From: DATAYA01 sp036272815
GTDB taxonomy: Bacteria > Pseudomonadota > Alphaproteobacteria > Acetobacterales > Acetobacteraceae
Length of the DNA stretch: 22,982 nucleotides
Direction: 5' to 3'
NCBI GenBank assembly: GCA_036272815.1
Contig: DATAYA010000050.1
Span: 1 to 22,982 of the forward strand
Positions 7,572 through 15,522 of the stretch are shown piece after piece (the first letter of the stretch is position 1; each line of letters starts with the position of its first letter). The position numbers and the translations under genes are program-made. The notes beneath the pieces were generated by a model. It was not told the DNA's origin and ran no database searches. It was given only the letters and a program-made list of their open reading frames with translations.

Positions 7572-8072
7572 ATGACCGAGGACCCGCAGCAGCCGCCGGA
7601 AAGCCTGCTGCCGTATGACGACTGGACCGAGGAGGCGCTGCGCCAGGTGGCGGTGCGGGCACTCGCCTACGCTGCCGCCAATGGCCTGCCCGGCAGTCAC
7701 CATTTCTATGTTACCTTCCGCACCGACTTCCCCGATGTCACCGTTCCGCCGCGCCTGCTCGCCCAATACCCGACCGAGATGACGATCGTGCTGCAGCACC
7801 AGTACTGGGACCTCAAGGTGGACCAGGCGGCGGCCCGATTCAGCGTCGGCCTGTCGTTCGGCGGCGTCCCCAGCGTGCTCAGCGTCCCGTTCCGCGCGCT
7901 GACCGGCTTCGCCGATCCGCATGTGCGGCTCGGCCTGCGCTTCCGCCCGCCCGTCGAGCCCGCGGCCGCGCCGGAGCTGCCAGCGCCCGAGAGCGAGCCT
8001 GCGCCGCCGCCCGAGAAGCCGCAGGTGGTCAGCCTCGATGCGTTCCGCCGCCGCAGCCCGCCCAAGGAGTGA
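7572..8072 (+). CDS. sspB: SspB-family ClpXP protease adaptor (alphaproteobacterial type)
   Basis: SspB tethers ssrA-tagged and other substrates to the ClpX unfoldase. The 166-residue protein has the alphaproteobacterial SspB fold signatures: LPYDDWTEEALRQVA near the N-terminus, HHFYVTFRTDFPDV, YPTEMTIVLQHQYWDL and FSVGLSFGGVPS, then FRALTGFADP. A flexible proline/glutamate-rich linker (about 125-150) ends in VVSLDAFRRR, the usual C-terminal tail that contacts ClpX. The ATG at 7572 is preceded by a GGGAG-like site. The stop lies seven bases before the fumarase start, and AAGGAG at the end of this gene serves as the fumarase ribosome-binding site. Confidence 0.93.
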   Translation: MTEDPQQPPESLLPYDDWTEEALRQVAVRALAYAAANGLPGSHHFYVTFRTDFPDVTVPPRLLAQYPTEMTIVLQHQYWDLKVDQAAARFSVGLSFGGVPSVLSVPFRALTGFADPHVRLGLRFRPPVEPAAAPELPAPESEPAPPPEKPQVVSLDAFRRRSPPKE

Positions 8073-8079
8073 TCCCCGC

Positions 8080-9741
8080 ATGAACGCGCCGCTGCCCCAG
8101 CCTCCCGGGCTTGGCCAAGGTGGCTTCGCCTACGCGCCGATGTTCCCGCTCGGCCCGGACGCGACGCCCTGGCGCCGGCTCGCGATCGCGGGCGTCTCGA
8201 CGCTCGCCTGCGACGGCCGCCGCATCACCCGCGTCGCACCCGAAGCGCTGACCGCATTGGCCTTCGAGGCGTTCCGCGACGTCTCGCACCTGCTGCGGCC
8301 CGGTCATCTGCGGCAGCTCCGCGCGATCCTCGACGACCCGGACGCTTCCGAGAACGACCGCTTCGTGGCCCTCGACCTGCTGAAGAACGCCAACATCGCC
8401 GCCGGCGGCGTGCTGCCGATGTGCCAGGACACCGGCACCGCCATCGTGTTCGGCAAGAAGGGCCAGCGCGTCTGGATCGACGGCAACGAGGAGGAGGCGC
8501 TCAGTCTCGGCGTCCACCGCACCTATACCGAAACAAATCTGCGCTATTCGCAGATGGCGCCGCTGTCGATGTTCGAGGAGGTCAACACCGGCAACAACCT
8601 GCCCGTCCAGTTCGACATCGCGGCCGCCCCCGGCGACGATCACGCTGACGAATTGAACCTGATGTTCGTCGCCAAGGGTGGTGGCTCGGCCAACAAGACT
8701 TTTCTTTTCCAGGAGACGCGTGCCGTTCTCTCGCCGGAACGGCTGCTGTCCTGGCTGGAGACACGGATAAGGACGCTCGGCACCTCGGCCTGCCCGCCTT
8801 ATCACCTTGCCATCGTGATCGGTGGCACCTCGGCGGAACTCACGATCAAGACAGTAAAACTCGCCTCGACCCGCTGGCTCGACACGCTGCCCACCTCCGG
8901 CAGCCGCACCGGTCACGCTTTCCGCGACGTGGACATGGAACAGGCCGTCCTGGACCTGACCCGGCGCAGCGGCATCGGCGCGCAGTTCGGCGGCAAGTAT
9001 TTCTGCCATGACGTGCGCGTGATCCGCCTGCCGCGGCACGGCGCGAGCCTGCCGATCGGCATCGGCGTCTCGTGCAGCGCCGACCGCCAGGTGCTCGCCA
9101 AGGTCACGCCCGACGGCGTGTTCCTCGAAGCCCTGGAGCGCGACCCGGCGAAATACCTGCCCGAGACCACCGACGCCCATCTCGGCGACGCGGCGGTGCC
9201 GATCGACCTCGACCGGCCGATGCCCGAGATCCTGCGCGCGCTCTCTGCGCATCCGGTCAGGACGCGGCTCTCGCTCACCGGCACCATGGTCGTCGCCCGC
9301 GACATCGCGCACGCGAAGCTCAAGGTGCGCCTCGATCGCGGCGAGGGCATGCCCGACTATTTCAAGAACCACCCCGTCTACTACGCCGGTCCCGCCAAGA
9401 CGCCGGACGGCTACGCCACCGGCAGCTTCGGCCCGACCACGGCCGGGCGGATGGACAGCTACGTCGCCGAGTTCCAGGCCGCCGGCGGCTCGCTCGTGAT
9501 GCTCGCCAAGGGCAACCGCTCGCGCGCCGTCCGCGACGCCTGCCGCGCGCATGGCGGCTTCTACCTCGGCAGCGTCGGCGGTGCGGCCGCGCGCCTCGCA
9601 CAGGACTGCATCCGCCGCGTCGAGGTGCTGGAGTTCCCGGAACTCGGCATGGAGGCCGTCTGGCGCATCGAGGTGGAAAACTTCCCAGCCTTCATCGTGA
9701 TCGACGACAAGGGCCACGATTTCTACGAGGACATCGGCTGA
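8080..9741 (+). CDS. class I (iron-sulfur) fumarate hydratase
   Basis: The enzyme interconverts fumarate and malate in the TCA cycle. At 553 residues it has the length of FumA/FumB enzymes. The three cysteines that hold the [4Fe-4S] cluster are visible: Cys115 in PMCQDTGTA, Cys238 in ACPPYH and Cys332 in SCSADR, matching C105, C224 and C318 of E. coli FumA. The C-terminal domain carries GPTTAGRMD and GGAAARLAQDC. The ATG at 8080 has AAGGAG ten bases upstream. The stop codon overlaps the next start in a TGATG. The cluster makes class I enzymes oxygen- and superoxide-sensitive; no class II copy is visible here. Confidence 0.97.
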   Translation: MNAPLPQPPGLGQGGFAYAPMFPLGPDATPWRRLAIAGVSTLACDGRRITRVAPEALTALAFEAFRDVSHLLRPGHLRQLRAILDDPDASENDRFVALDLLKNANIAAGGVLPMCQDTGTAIVFGKKGQRVWIDGNEEEALSLGVHRTYTETNLRYSQMAPLSMFEEVNTGNNLPVQFDIAAAPGDDHADELNLMFVAKGGGSANKTFLFQETRAVLSPERLLSWLETRIRTLGTSACPPYHLAIVIGGTSAELTIKTVKLASTRWLDTLPTSGSRTGHAFRDVDMEQAVLDLTRRSGIGAQFGGKYFCHDVRVIRLPRHGASLPIGIGVSCSADRQVLAKVTPDGVFLEALERDPAKYLPETTDAHLGDAAVPIDLDRPMPEILRALSAHPVRTRLSLTGTMVVARDIAHAKLKVRLDRGEGMPDYFKNHPVYYAGPAKTPDGYATGSFGPTTAGRMDSYVAEFQAAGGSLVMLAKGNRSRAVRDACRAHGGFYLGSVGGAAARLAQDCIRRVEVLEFPELGMEAVWRIEVENFPAFIVIDDKGHDFYEDIG

Positions 9742-10142
9742 TGCGCTTCACGATCGACCGCATCGACCATGTCGTGCTGAACTGCCGTGACGTGGACGAG
9801 ACGGCCGCCTGGTACCAGCGCGTGCTCGGCATGGAGCGCGAGGTGTTCGGCCCCGACCGCCGTACCGCGCTCAAGTTCGGCGGCCAGAAGCTCAATCTCC
9901 GTCCAACCGATGCCGACCGCGCGGAATGGATCGCCGCCGCCAACACCGCGCCCGGCGCCGGCGACCTCTGCTTCATCGTCGCCGTCGGCTGGGACGAGGT
10001 CGTGGGCCACCTGCACGATTGCGGCGTCACGATCGAGTTGGGCCCGGTGCCGCGCACCGGCGCGCTCGGGCCGATGAGCTCGGTCTATTGCCGCGACCCG
10101 GACGGCACGCTGGTCGAGATCGCGACCTATCTCAGCGCATGA
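9741..10142 (+). CDS. VOC-superfamily (glyoxalase/dioxygenase fold) protein, GLOD5-like
   Basis: The 133-residue protein has one vicinal-oxygen-chelate module made of two beta-alpha-beta-beta-beta halves. The first half opens with DRIDHVVLNCRDVDETAAWY (candidate metal ligand His10) and YQRVLGM. The second half holds DLCFIVA and ends with SSVYCRDPDGTLVEIATY, with the glutamate of LVEI as the usual metal ligand. It resembles glyoxalase-domain-containing protein 5, whose substrate is unsettled. It overlaps the fumarase stop by one base (TGATG) and the next gene by four (ATGA), so it is translated with them. Whether it works on a fumarase-related metabolite or on something else cannot be said. 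Confidence 0.88.
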   Translation: MRFTIDRIDHVVLNCRDVDETAAWYQRVLGMEREVFGPDRRTALKFGGQKLNLRPTDADRAEWIAAANTAPGAGDLCFIVAVGWDEVVGHLHDCGVTIELGPVPRTGALGPMSSVYCRDPDGTLVEIATYLSA

Positions 10143-10687
10143 ACCACGCCGCCGCGCGCCGCGTCGGCTGGACCGCCTTCGCCTGCTTCCTTGCGATGAT
10201 CCCGCTGGCCAACTGGATGATCGGCAATTTCGGCACGGTCTGCCCGGCCGGCGCGCCCTGCCTCGTTCCCGTGGCTCCGGGACTGATGGCGCCCTCGGGC
10301 GTGCTGACCGTCGGCGCGGCCCTGGTGCTGCGCGACGTGGTGCAGCGATGCCTGGGCCTGCGCGTCTCGGCCACGGCGATCGTGCTCGGCGCGGCTCTCT
10401 CGGCATTCATCGCCCCCGCCGCCCTGGTGGCCGCCTCCGCCGCCGCGTTCCTGCTCAGCGAACTCGCCGACCTCGCGATCTACACGCCGCTGCAGCGCAA
10501 ACGCCTTCTGGCCGCCCTGCTCGCATCCTCCATCGCGGGACTGGTGATCGATTCCGTCGTGTTCCTCTGGCTCGCCTTCGGCAGCCTCGCCTTCCTGCCC
10601 GGACAGGTGGTGGGCAAATTCTGGGCAGTCGCGATCAGCGTGCCGCTGGTGCGCGTGCTGCGGCGCGTGGCGCCGACGCCGGCTTGA
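10139..10687 (+). CDS. VUT-family (YhhQ-like) membrane protein, probable queuosine-precursor transporter
   Basis: The 182-residue membrane protein has about six hydrophobic segments. Signatures of the compact VUT family are visible: IPLANWMIGN near the N-terminus, LMAPSGVLTVGAALVLRD, AAAFLLSELADLAIYTPLQR and LWLAFGSLAFLPGQVVGK. VUT/YhhQ proteins import 7-deazaguanine precursors such as preQ0 and preQ1. Here the gene overlaps the VOC gene by four bases (ATGA) and runs directly into queA with a TTGA overlap, followed by tgt and then queF. That context strongly supports precursor uptake for queuosine. Which base it prefers is not visible; the nearby queF makes preQ0 a sensible guess. Confidence 0.88.
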   Translation: MNHAAARRVGWTAFACFLAMIPLANWMIGNFGTVCPAGAPCLVPVAPGLMAPSGVLTVGAALVLRDVVQRCLGLRVSATAIVLGAALSAFIAPAALVAASAAAFLLSELADLAIYTPLQRKRLLAALLASSIAGLVIDSVVFLWLAFGSLAFLPGQVVGKFWAVAISVPLVRVLRRVAPTPA

Positions 10688-11745
10688 GCGACGAGACAGA
10701 CGAGGGGCGCCGCCCCTCGACCCCGCAGGCCCCAGACCCCTTCGACTTCACGCTTCCGCCCGACCGGATCGCACAACATCCCGCCCGGCCACGCGATCGG
10801 GCGCGGCTGCTGCACGTCGCCGCCACGCTCACCGACCACATCATCCGCGACCTGCCGATGCTGCTGCGTCCGGGCGACCTGCTGGTCGCCAACGACACCC
10901 GCGTCATCCCCGCCCAGCTCGAGGCTCGCCGCGGCGCCGCCCGTATCGGCATCACGCTCGACGCACCACGCCCGGACGGCACCTGGCACGCCCTGGCTCG
11001 CAACGCCCGCCGCCTCCGCCCCGGCGACGTGCTCGACTTCGCGGGCGACCTCTCCGCCACGGTCGCGTCCCGCGCCCCGGACGGCGGCATCTCCCTCCGC
11101 TTCGATCGCGACGGCCCCGCCTTCGACGCCGCCCTCGCCCGCGCCGGCGCCCTCGCCCTGCCGCCCTACATCGCCCGCCCGTCCGGCCCGACCGAAGACG
11201 ACGCCTCGGATTACCAGACCGTCTTCGCCGCCCGCCCCGGCGCCGTCGCCGCCCCCACCGCCGGGCTGCACTTCACCACAGGCCTCCTCGCCGCGATCAA
11301 CGCCGCCGGCATCGCCCGCGCCACCGTCACGCTGCATGTCGGCGCCGGCACCTTCCTGCCCGTCCGCACCGAAGACCCGCGCGCGCACCGGATGCACGCC
11401 GAGCGCGGCGAGATCACCGAAACCGCAGCCGCCGCCATCAACGCGGCCCAACGCGTCGTCGCGATCGGCACCACCTCGCTCCGCCTGATCGAGACCGCCG
11501 CAGCCCCGGACGGCCGCGTGGCACCCTTCGCCGGCGAGACCGATCTTTTCATCGTCCCCGGCCACCGCTTCCGCCGCGTCGGTGCGCTGCTGACCAACTT
11601 CCACCTGCCGCGCTCGACACTGTTCATGCTGGTCTGCGCCTTCGCCGGAACCGAGCGGATGCGCGCCGCCTACGCGCACGCGATCGCTTCGGGGTATCGC
11701 TTCTATTCCTACGGCGATGCCTGCCTGCTCGAACGCACCGCATGA
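10684..11745 (+). CDS. queA: S-adenosylmethionine:tRNA ribosyltransferase-isomerase (QueA)
   Basis: QueA moves the ribosyl part of SAM onto preQ1 already inserted at tRNA position 34, giving epoxyqueuosine. Family motifs run in order over 353 residues: FDFTLPPDRIAQHPA, VANDTRVIPAQLEA, APTAGLHFT, TLHVGAGTFLPVR, HRMHAERGEIT, IGTTSLRLIE, LLTNFHLPRSTL and YRFYSYGDACLL. The start is inferred as TTG at 10684, in a four-base TTGA overlap with the transporter stop; no ATG or GTG lies between it and the conserved PFDF. The first 18 or so residues (SDETDEGRRPSTPQAPD) are extra to the usual N-terminus and include the palindrome at 10701-10719. The gene ends in an ATGA overlap with tgt. Confidence 0.96.
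   Translation: MSDETDEGRRPSTPQAPDPFDFTLPPDRIAQHPARPRDRARLLHVAATLTDHIIRDLPMLLRPGDLLVANDTRVIPAQLEARRGAARIGITLDAPRPDGTWHALARNARRLRPGDVLDFAGDLSATVASRAPDGGISLRFDRDGPAFDAALARAGALALPPYIARPSGPTEDDASDYQTVFAARPGAVAAPTAGLHFTTGLLAAINAAGIARATVTLHVGAGTFLPVRTEDPRAHRMHAERGEITETAAAAINAAQRVVAIGTTSLRLIETAAAPDGRVAPFAGETDLFIVPGHRFRRVGALLTNFHLPRSTLFMLVCAFAGTERMRAAYAHAIASGYRFYSYGDACLLERTA
10701..10719. repeat. perfect 19-base palindrome inside the 5' end of queA, REP-like
   Basis: CGAGGGGCG and its exact reverse complement flank one central C. The sequence continues into a C-rich stretch up to 10740. It lies in the non-conserved N-terminal extension of queA, just after the TTG start. It resembles dispersed GC-rich palindromes found in high-GC alphaproteobacteria, but I see no second copy in this window. 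As RNA it could fold next to the start codon. Confidence 0.5.
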
Positions 11746-12872
11746 GTTTCGCCTGGACCGCGCAGGCCACCGACGGCGCCGCCCGCGCCGGCCTGCTCGC
11801 CACCGCCCACGGTCCGGCCGAAACCCCCGCCTTCATGCCGGTCGGCACCGCCGGCACCGTCAAGGCCATGACGGCGGACGCCGTGCGCGCGACCGGGGCC
11901 GCGATCGTGCTCGGCAACACCTACCACCTGATGCTGCGCCCCGGCCCCGAGCGCATCGCCGACCTCGGCGGCCTGCACCGTTTCATGGACTGGCCCGGCC
12001 CGATCCTGACGGACAGCGGCGGGTTCCAGATCATGTCGCTCGCCAAACTGCGAAAAATCGACGAGGGCGGCGTCACCTTCCGCTCGCATGTCGACGGCAG
12101 CGCCCATCGCCTGACGCCCGAACGCTCGATCGCGATCCAGCATGCGCTCGACGCCACGATCAGCATGGCGTTCGACGAATGCACCCCCTTCCCGGCGACC
12201 CACGAAGAGGCCGAGGCGTCGATGGCGCTCTCGATGCGCTGGGCCGCGCGCAGCCGGTCGGCCTTCGCCGAGCGGACGGGCTACGCGCTGTTCGGCATCG
12301 TCCAGGGCGGCGTCTTCCCCGACCTGCGGGCGCGATCGGCCGAGGCGCTGCGCCGCATCGGCTTCGAAGGTTACGCAATCGGCGGCCTCGCCGTGGGCGA
12401 GGGCCAGACAGAAATGTTCGCGGTCCTGGACGCGACCGCACCGCTGCTGCCGGCCGACCGCCCGCGCTACCTGATGGGCGTCGGCACGCCCGACGACATC
12501 ATCGGCGCCGTCGCCCGCGGCATCGACCTGTTCGACTGCGTGATCCCGACCCGCGCCGGCCGCACCGCGCGCGCGTACACGCGGGCGGGCGTGCTCAACC
12601 TTCGCAATGCAAGCCACGCTGCCGATCCCGGCCCGCTCGACCCGGCGTGCTGCTGCCCGGCCTGCATCCGGCACACGCGCGCCTATCTGCACCACCTGTT
12701 CCGCGCCGGCGAGATGCTCGGCCCGATGCTTCTGACCTGGCACAATCTGCGCTATTATCACAATCTGTTGCGCGGCCTGCGCGAGGCGATCCTCGAGCGG
12801 CGCCTCGCCGCCCACGCCGCCGACCTGCGCGCCGCCTGGCGCCTGCCGCCGGAGCCCGACGATGCCGCATGA
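11742..12872 (+). CDS. tgt: tRNA-guanine transglycosylase (Tgt)
   Basis: Tgt swaps guanine-34 of GUN-anticodon tRNAs for preQ1. The 376-residue protein has the full bacterial signature: FMPVGTAGTVKA, LGNTYHLMLRPG, TDSGGFQ (Asp91), MAFDECTPFP (Asp145), GIVQGG (Gln188), GGLAVGE, and LFDCVIPTR with the nucleophile Asp265. The zinc site is Cys303-x-Cys305-x2-Cys308 with His334, spaced as in the E. coli enzyme. The C-terminal YLHHLFRAGEMLG and LTWHNLRYYH stretches are normal. The ATG overlaps the queA stop by four bases, and the 3' end overlaps the next gene by 11 bases. Confidence 0.98.
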   Translation: MSFAWTAQATDGAARAGLLATAHGPAETPAFMPVGTAGTVKAMTADAVRATGAAIVLGNTYHLMLRPGPERIADLGGLHRFMDWPGPILTDSGGFQIMSLAKLRKIDEGGVTFRSHVDGSAHRLTPERSIAIQHALDATISMAFDECTPFPATHEEAEASMALSMRWAARSRSAFAERTGYALFGIVQGGVFPDLRARSAEALRRIGFEGYAIGGLAVGEGQTEMFAVLDATAPLLPADRPRYLMGVGTPDDIIGAVARGIDLFDCVIPTRAGRTARAYTRAGVLNLRNASHAADPGPLDPACCCPACIRHTRAYLHHLFRAGEMLGPMLLTWHNLRYYHNLLRGLREAILERRLAAHAADLRAAWRLPPEPDDAA

Positions 12873-13779
12873 CCACGACCACGATCACCACCACCGCGTT
12901 CCCGAGCGGCGCGACGGCGCCTTCGCGATCGGCGTCGCCCTCAATCTCGGCCTCGTCGTCGTGCAGGTCGTGGTCGGCGTGCTCGCCGGCTCGATCGCGC
13001 TGATCGCAGATGCCGGCCACAATCTCGGCGACGTGCTGGGGCTTGGCCTCGGCTGGTGGGCGGCCGTGATGACCCGCCGGCCGCCGACGCCGCAGCGCAC
13101 TTACGGCTATGGCCGCGGCACCATTCTTGCCTCGTTCGCCAACGCGGCACTGCTGCTGATCGGCGTCGGCGCGATCGCGCTGGAGTCCGTCCGTCGGCTG
13201 ATCGCGCCGGGTCATGTCGCGGGACTGGCAATGATGTGGGTGGCGCTGGCCGCCATCGCCGTGAACGGTGCGACCGCACTGCTGTTCATGCGCGGGCGGG
13301 AGCACGACCTGAACCTGCGTGGCGCCTTCCTGCACATGGCGGCCGATGCCGGCGCCTCGCTCGGCGTCGTGATCGCCGGCCTGCTGATCCACTTCACCGG
13401 CTGGGTGCGGCTCGACCCGATCATGGGGCTCGTGATTGCCGTGGTCATCACCGTCGGCACCTGGAGCCTGCTGCGCCAGAGCCTGGGCATGGCGATGGAC
13501 GCCGTGCCCGAGGGAACGGATCGCGGCGCCGTGGCCGACTGGCTGCGATCGCTCCCCGGCGTCGCCGACATCCACGACCTGCACATCTGGAGCCTGAGCA
13601 CGACCGAGACCGCGCTCACCGTCCACCTCGTCTGCCCCGAGGCGCCGCCCGACGACTGCACGATCTCCGCGGCCTCGGCGGCGCTGCGCGAGCGGTTCGG
13701 CATCGGGCACGCCACCTTCCAGGTGGAGCGCGGCGACCCGGCCCACCCTTGCGCGCTGGCCCCCGCCGACGTCATCTGA
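12862..13779 (+). CDS. cation diffusion facilitator, zinc-exporter (ZitB/CzcD) type
   Basis: This is a 305-residue antiporter that should export Zn2+ (perhaps also Co2+ or Cd2+) for protons. It opens with a histidine/aspartate-rich tail (MPHDHDHDHHH) of the kind that binds zinc. The transport site has the zinc-type His-x3-Asp pairs: His53/Asp57 in DAGHNLGD of TM2 and His158/Asp162 in LHMAADAG of TM5. Six membrane segments are followed by a cytoplasmic domain with DIHDLHIWSLS. The start lies 11 bases inside tgt, in another frame, and the gene ends six bases before queF. It is thus embedded in the queuosine genes. Tgt is a zinc enzyme, but a functional link is only a guess. Confidence 0.94.
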   Translation: MPHDHDHDHHHRVPERRDGAFAIGVALNLGLVVVQVVVGVLAGSIALIADAGHNLGDVLGLGLGWWAAVMTRRPPTPQRTYGYGRGTILASFANAALLLIGVGAIALESVRRLIAPGHVAGLAMMWVALAAIAVNGATALLFMRGREHDLNLRGAFLHMAADAGASLGVVIAGLLIHFTGWVRLDPIMGLVIAVVITVGTWSLLRQSLGMAMDAVPEGTDRGAVADWLRSLPGVADIHDLHIWSLSTTETALTVHLVCPEAPPDDCTISAASAALRERFGIGHATFQVERGDPAHPCALAPADVI

Positions 13780-13785
13780 GCCGGC

Positions 13786-14238
13786 ATGGACGAAGCCCCG
13801 ACGCTGCTCGGCCGTGCCGCGCCCCTGCCCGCCTCGCCGGACCAGGCGGTGCTGGAGCGGGTGGCGAACCCGCACCCCGCCGACCGCTATCTGGTGCGCT
13901 TCTCGGCGCCGGAGTTCACCTCGCTGTGTCCGATCACCGGCCAGCCCGACTTCGCGCATCTCGTGATCGACTACGTCCCCGCCGCGTGGCTGGTGGAGAG
14001 CAAGTCGCTGAAACATTACCTCGCGAGCTTTCGCAACCACGGCGCCTTCCACGAGGATTGCACGCTCGCGGTCGCGCATCGCATCGCTGACCTGCTGGCG
14101 CCGGTCTGGCTGCGTATCGGCGGCTACTGGTATCCCAGAGGCGGCATCCCGATCGACGTGTTCTGGCAGTCGGGGCCGCCACCGGACGGGGTGTGGATCC
14201 CGCCGCAGGAGGTCGCGCCGTATCGCGGACGCGGCTGA
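13786..14238 (+). CDS. queF: NADPH-dependent preQ0 (7-cyano-7-deazaguanine) reductase, QueF type I
   Basis: QueF reduces the nitrile of preQ0 to the amine of preQ1. The 150-residue single-domain T-fold protein is of the short (unimodular) type. Visible motifs are FTSLCPITGQPDFA with the thioimide-forming Cys48 and the catalytic Asp55, then the QueF signature ESKSLKHYLASFRNHG (Glu71 binds the base) and FHED (His89, Glu90). It follows the CDF gene by six bases without a clear Shine-Dalgarno, so coupling is likely. Together with Tgt, QueA and the VUT transporter it forms the core of a queuosine operon. Confidence 0.97.
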   Translation: MDEAPTLLGRAAPLPASPDQAVLERVANPHPADRYLVRFSAPEFTSLCPITGQPDFAHLVIDYVPAAWLVESKSLKHYLASFRNHGAFHEDCTLAVAHRIADLLAPVWLRIGGYWYPRGGIPIDVFWQSGPPPDGVWIPPQEVAPYRGRG

Positions 14239-14251
14239 GGACGCCGACCGC

Positions 14252-14269
14252 ATGAACGACGCCCGATGA
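14252..14269 (+). CDS. possible five-codon leader ORF of the Fsr gene (speculative)
   Basis: ATG-AAC-GAC-GCC-CGA-TGA encodes MNDAR and its stop shares bases with the fsr ATG at 14266 (ATGA). The 11 bases ATGAACGACGC occur twice, 14 bases apart, once at this start and once at the fsr start. The only AGGA-like site (14236-14241) is placed for this first ATG, not for fsr. It may couple fsr translation or be a small duplication without a function. Confidence 0.3.
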   Translation: MNDAR

Positions 14270-15522
14270 ACGACGCAAGTGCCGCCTCGCCCGACCTTGC
14301 CGGCCCGCCGCCGATTTCGATTGCACCGGCGCCGCCCACGCCGGAGCAGACGATCTTCCGCGTCCTGCTCGCGATCAGCTTCTGCCACCTGCTCAACGAC
14401 ATGATGCAGTCGCTGGTGCCGGCGATCTACCCGATCCTGAAGACCTCCTACTCGCTCAGCTTCGCGCAGATCGGTCTCATCACGCTCGGCTTCCAGCTCA
14501 CCGCCTCGCTGCTGCAGCCGATGGTGGGCATGGCGGCCGACAGGCGTCCACTGCCCTATTCGCTCGCGGTCGGCATGGGATTCACCCTGCTCGGGCTGCT
14601 GCTGCTGGCGCACGCCGGGGGATTCGCGACGATCCTGGTCGCCGCCGCCTTCGTCGGCCTCGGCTCCTCGGTGTTCCACCCGGAGAGTTCGCGCGTCGCG
14701 CGGATGGCCTCCGGCGGGCGGTTCGGGCTGGCGCAGTCGGTGTTCCAGGTCGGCGGCAACACCGGCTCCGCACTCGGGCCGCTGCTCGCCGCCTTCATCG
14801 TGCTGCCGCATGGGCAGGGCAGCATCGCCTGGTTCTCGGCTGCGGCCTTGCTCGCGATCGCTGTGCTGTTCGGGGTCGGCCGCTGGTATGCCGGGCGGAC
14901 ACGGGCCGGGGCCCGCCGGCGCGGCGTCCAGATCGCAGGCCCGGCGCTGTCGCGGCGCCGGATCGGGGGCGCGGTCGCGGTGCTGATCGTCCTGATCTTC
15001 TCGAAGTATTTCTACCTCGCCAGCATCAACAACTATTTCACCTTCTACCTGATCGCGAAGTTCCACCTCTCGGTGCGGGCCGCCCAGGTGCATCTGTTCG
15101 TGTTCATGGGCGCGGTCGCGATCGGAACCCTGGTCGGTGGTCCGATCGGCGACCGGATCGGCCGCAAATACGTCATCTGGGGCTCGATCCTCGGCGTGCT
15201 GCCGTTCACGCTGATGCTGCCCTGGGCGAGCCTGTTCTGGACCGGCGTGCTGTCGGTCGTGATCGGCCTCGTGCTCGCCTCCGCCTTTGCCGCCATCCTG
15301 GTCTATGCGACCGAGCTGATGCCCGGCCGCCTCGGCATGGTCGCGGGCCTGTTCTTCGGGTTCGCCTTCGGCATGGGCGGGCTCGGAGCCGCCGCGCTGG
15401 GCGTGCTCGCCGACGCGACCAGCATCGGCTTCGTCTATCGCGTCTGCGCCTTCCTGCCGGCGCTCGGACTGCTGACCGCGCTGCTGCCCGACATCGAGGG
15501 GCCGCGGTCGCGACGGCGATAG
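14266..15522 (+). CDS. fsr: MFS exporter of the fosmidomycin-resistance (Fsr) family
   Basis: The 418-residue major facilitator has 12 predicted membrane segments. Features of the Fsr group are visible: FCHLLNDMMQSLVPAIYPILK in the first helix, QIGLITLGFQLTASLLQPMVG, VFHPESSRVARMASGGRFG and FQVGGNTGSALGPLLAAF; the second half has GGPIGDRIGRKYVIWGSI. Fsr proteins export fosmidomycin in E. coli; the natural substrate is unknown. It closes the run of genes from sspB, 27 bases after queF. The last 88 bases overlap the convergent DHA2 exporter gene. The gene is read from the second of two tandem ATGAACGACGC starts, because the first frame stops after five codons. Confidence 0.93.
   Translation: MNDASAASPDLAGPPPISIAPAPPTPEQTIFRVLLAISFCHLLNDMMQSLVPAIYPILKTSYSLSFAQIGLITLGFQLTASLLQPMVGMAADRRPLPYSLAVGMGFTLLGLLLLAHAGGFATILVAAAFVGLGSSVFHPESSRVARMASGGRFGLAQSVFQVGGNTGSALGPLLAAFIVLPHGQGSIAWFSAAALLAIAVLFGVGRWYAGRTRAGARRRGVQIAGPALSRRRIGGAVAVLIVLIFSKYFYLASINNYFTFYLIAKFHLSVRAAQVHLFVFMGAVAIGTLVGGPIGDRIGRKYVIWGSILGVLPFTLMLPWASLFWTGVLSVVIGLVLASAFAAILVYATELMPGRLGMVAGLFFGFAFGMGGLGAAALGVLADATSIGFVYRVCAFLPALGLLTALLPDIEGPRSRRR

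Noticed and set aside
8029..9717. Minus-strand open frame of 562 codons
   Set aside because: Antisense to the fumarase gene, which has all three cluster cysteines and full length.
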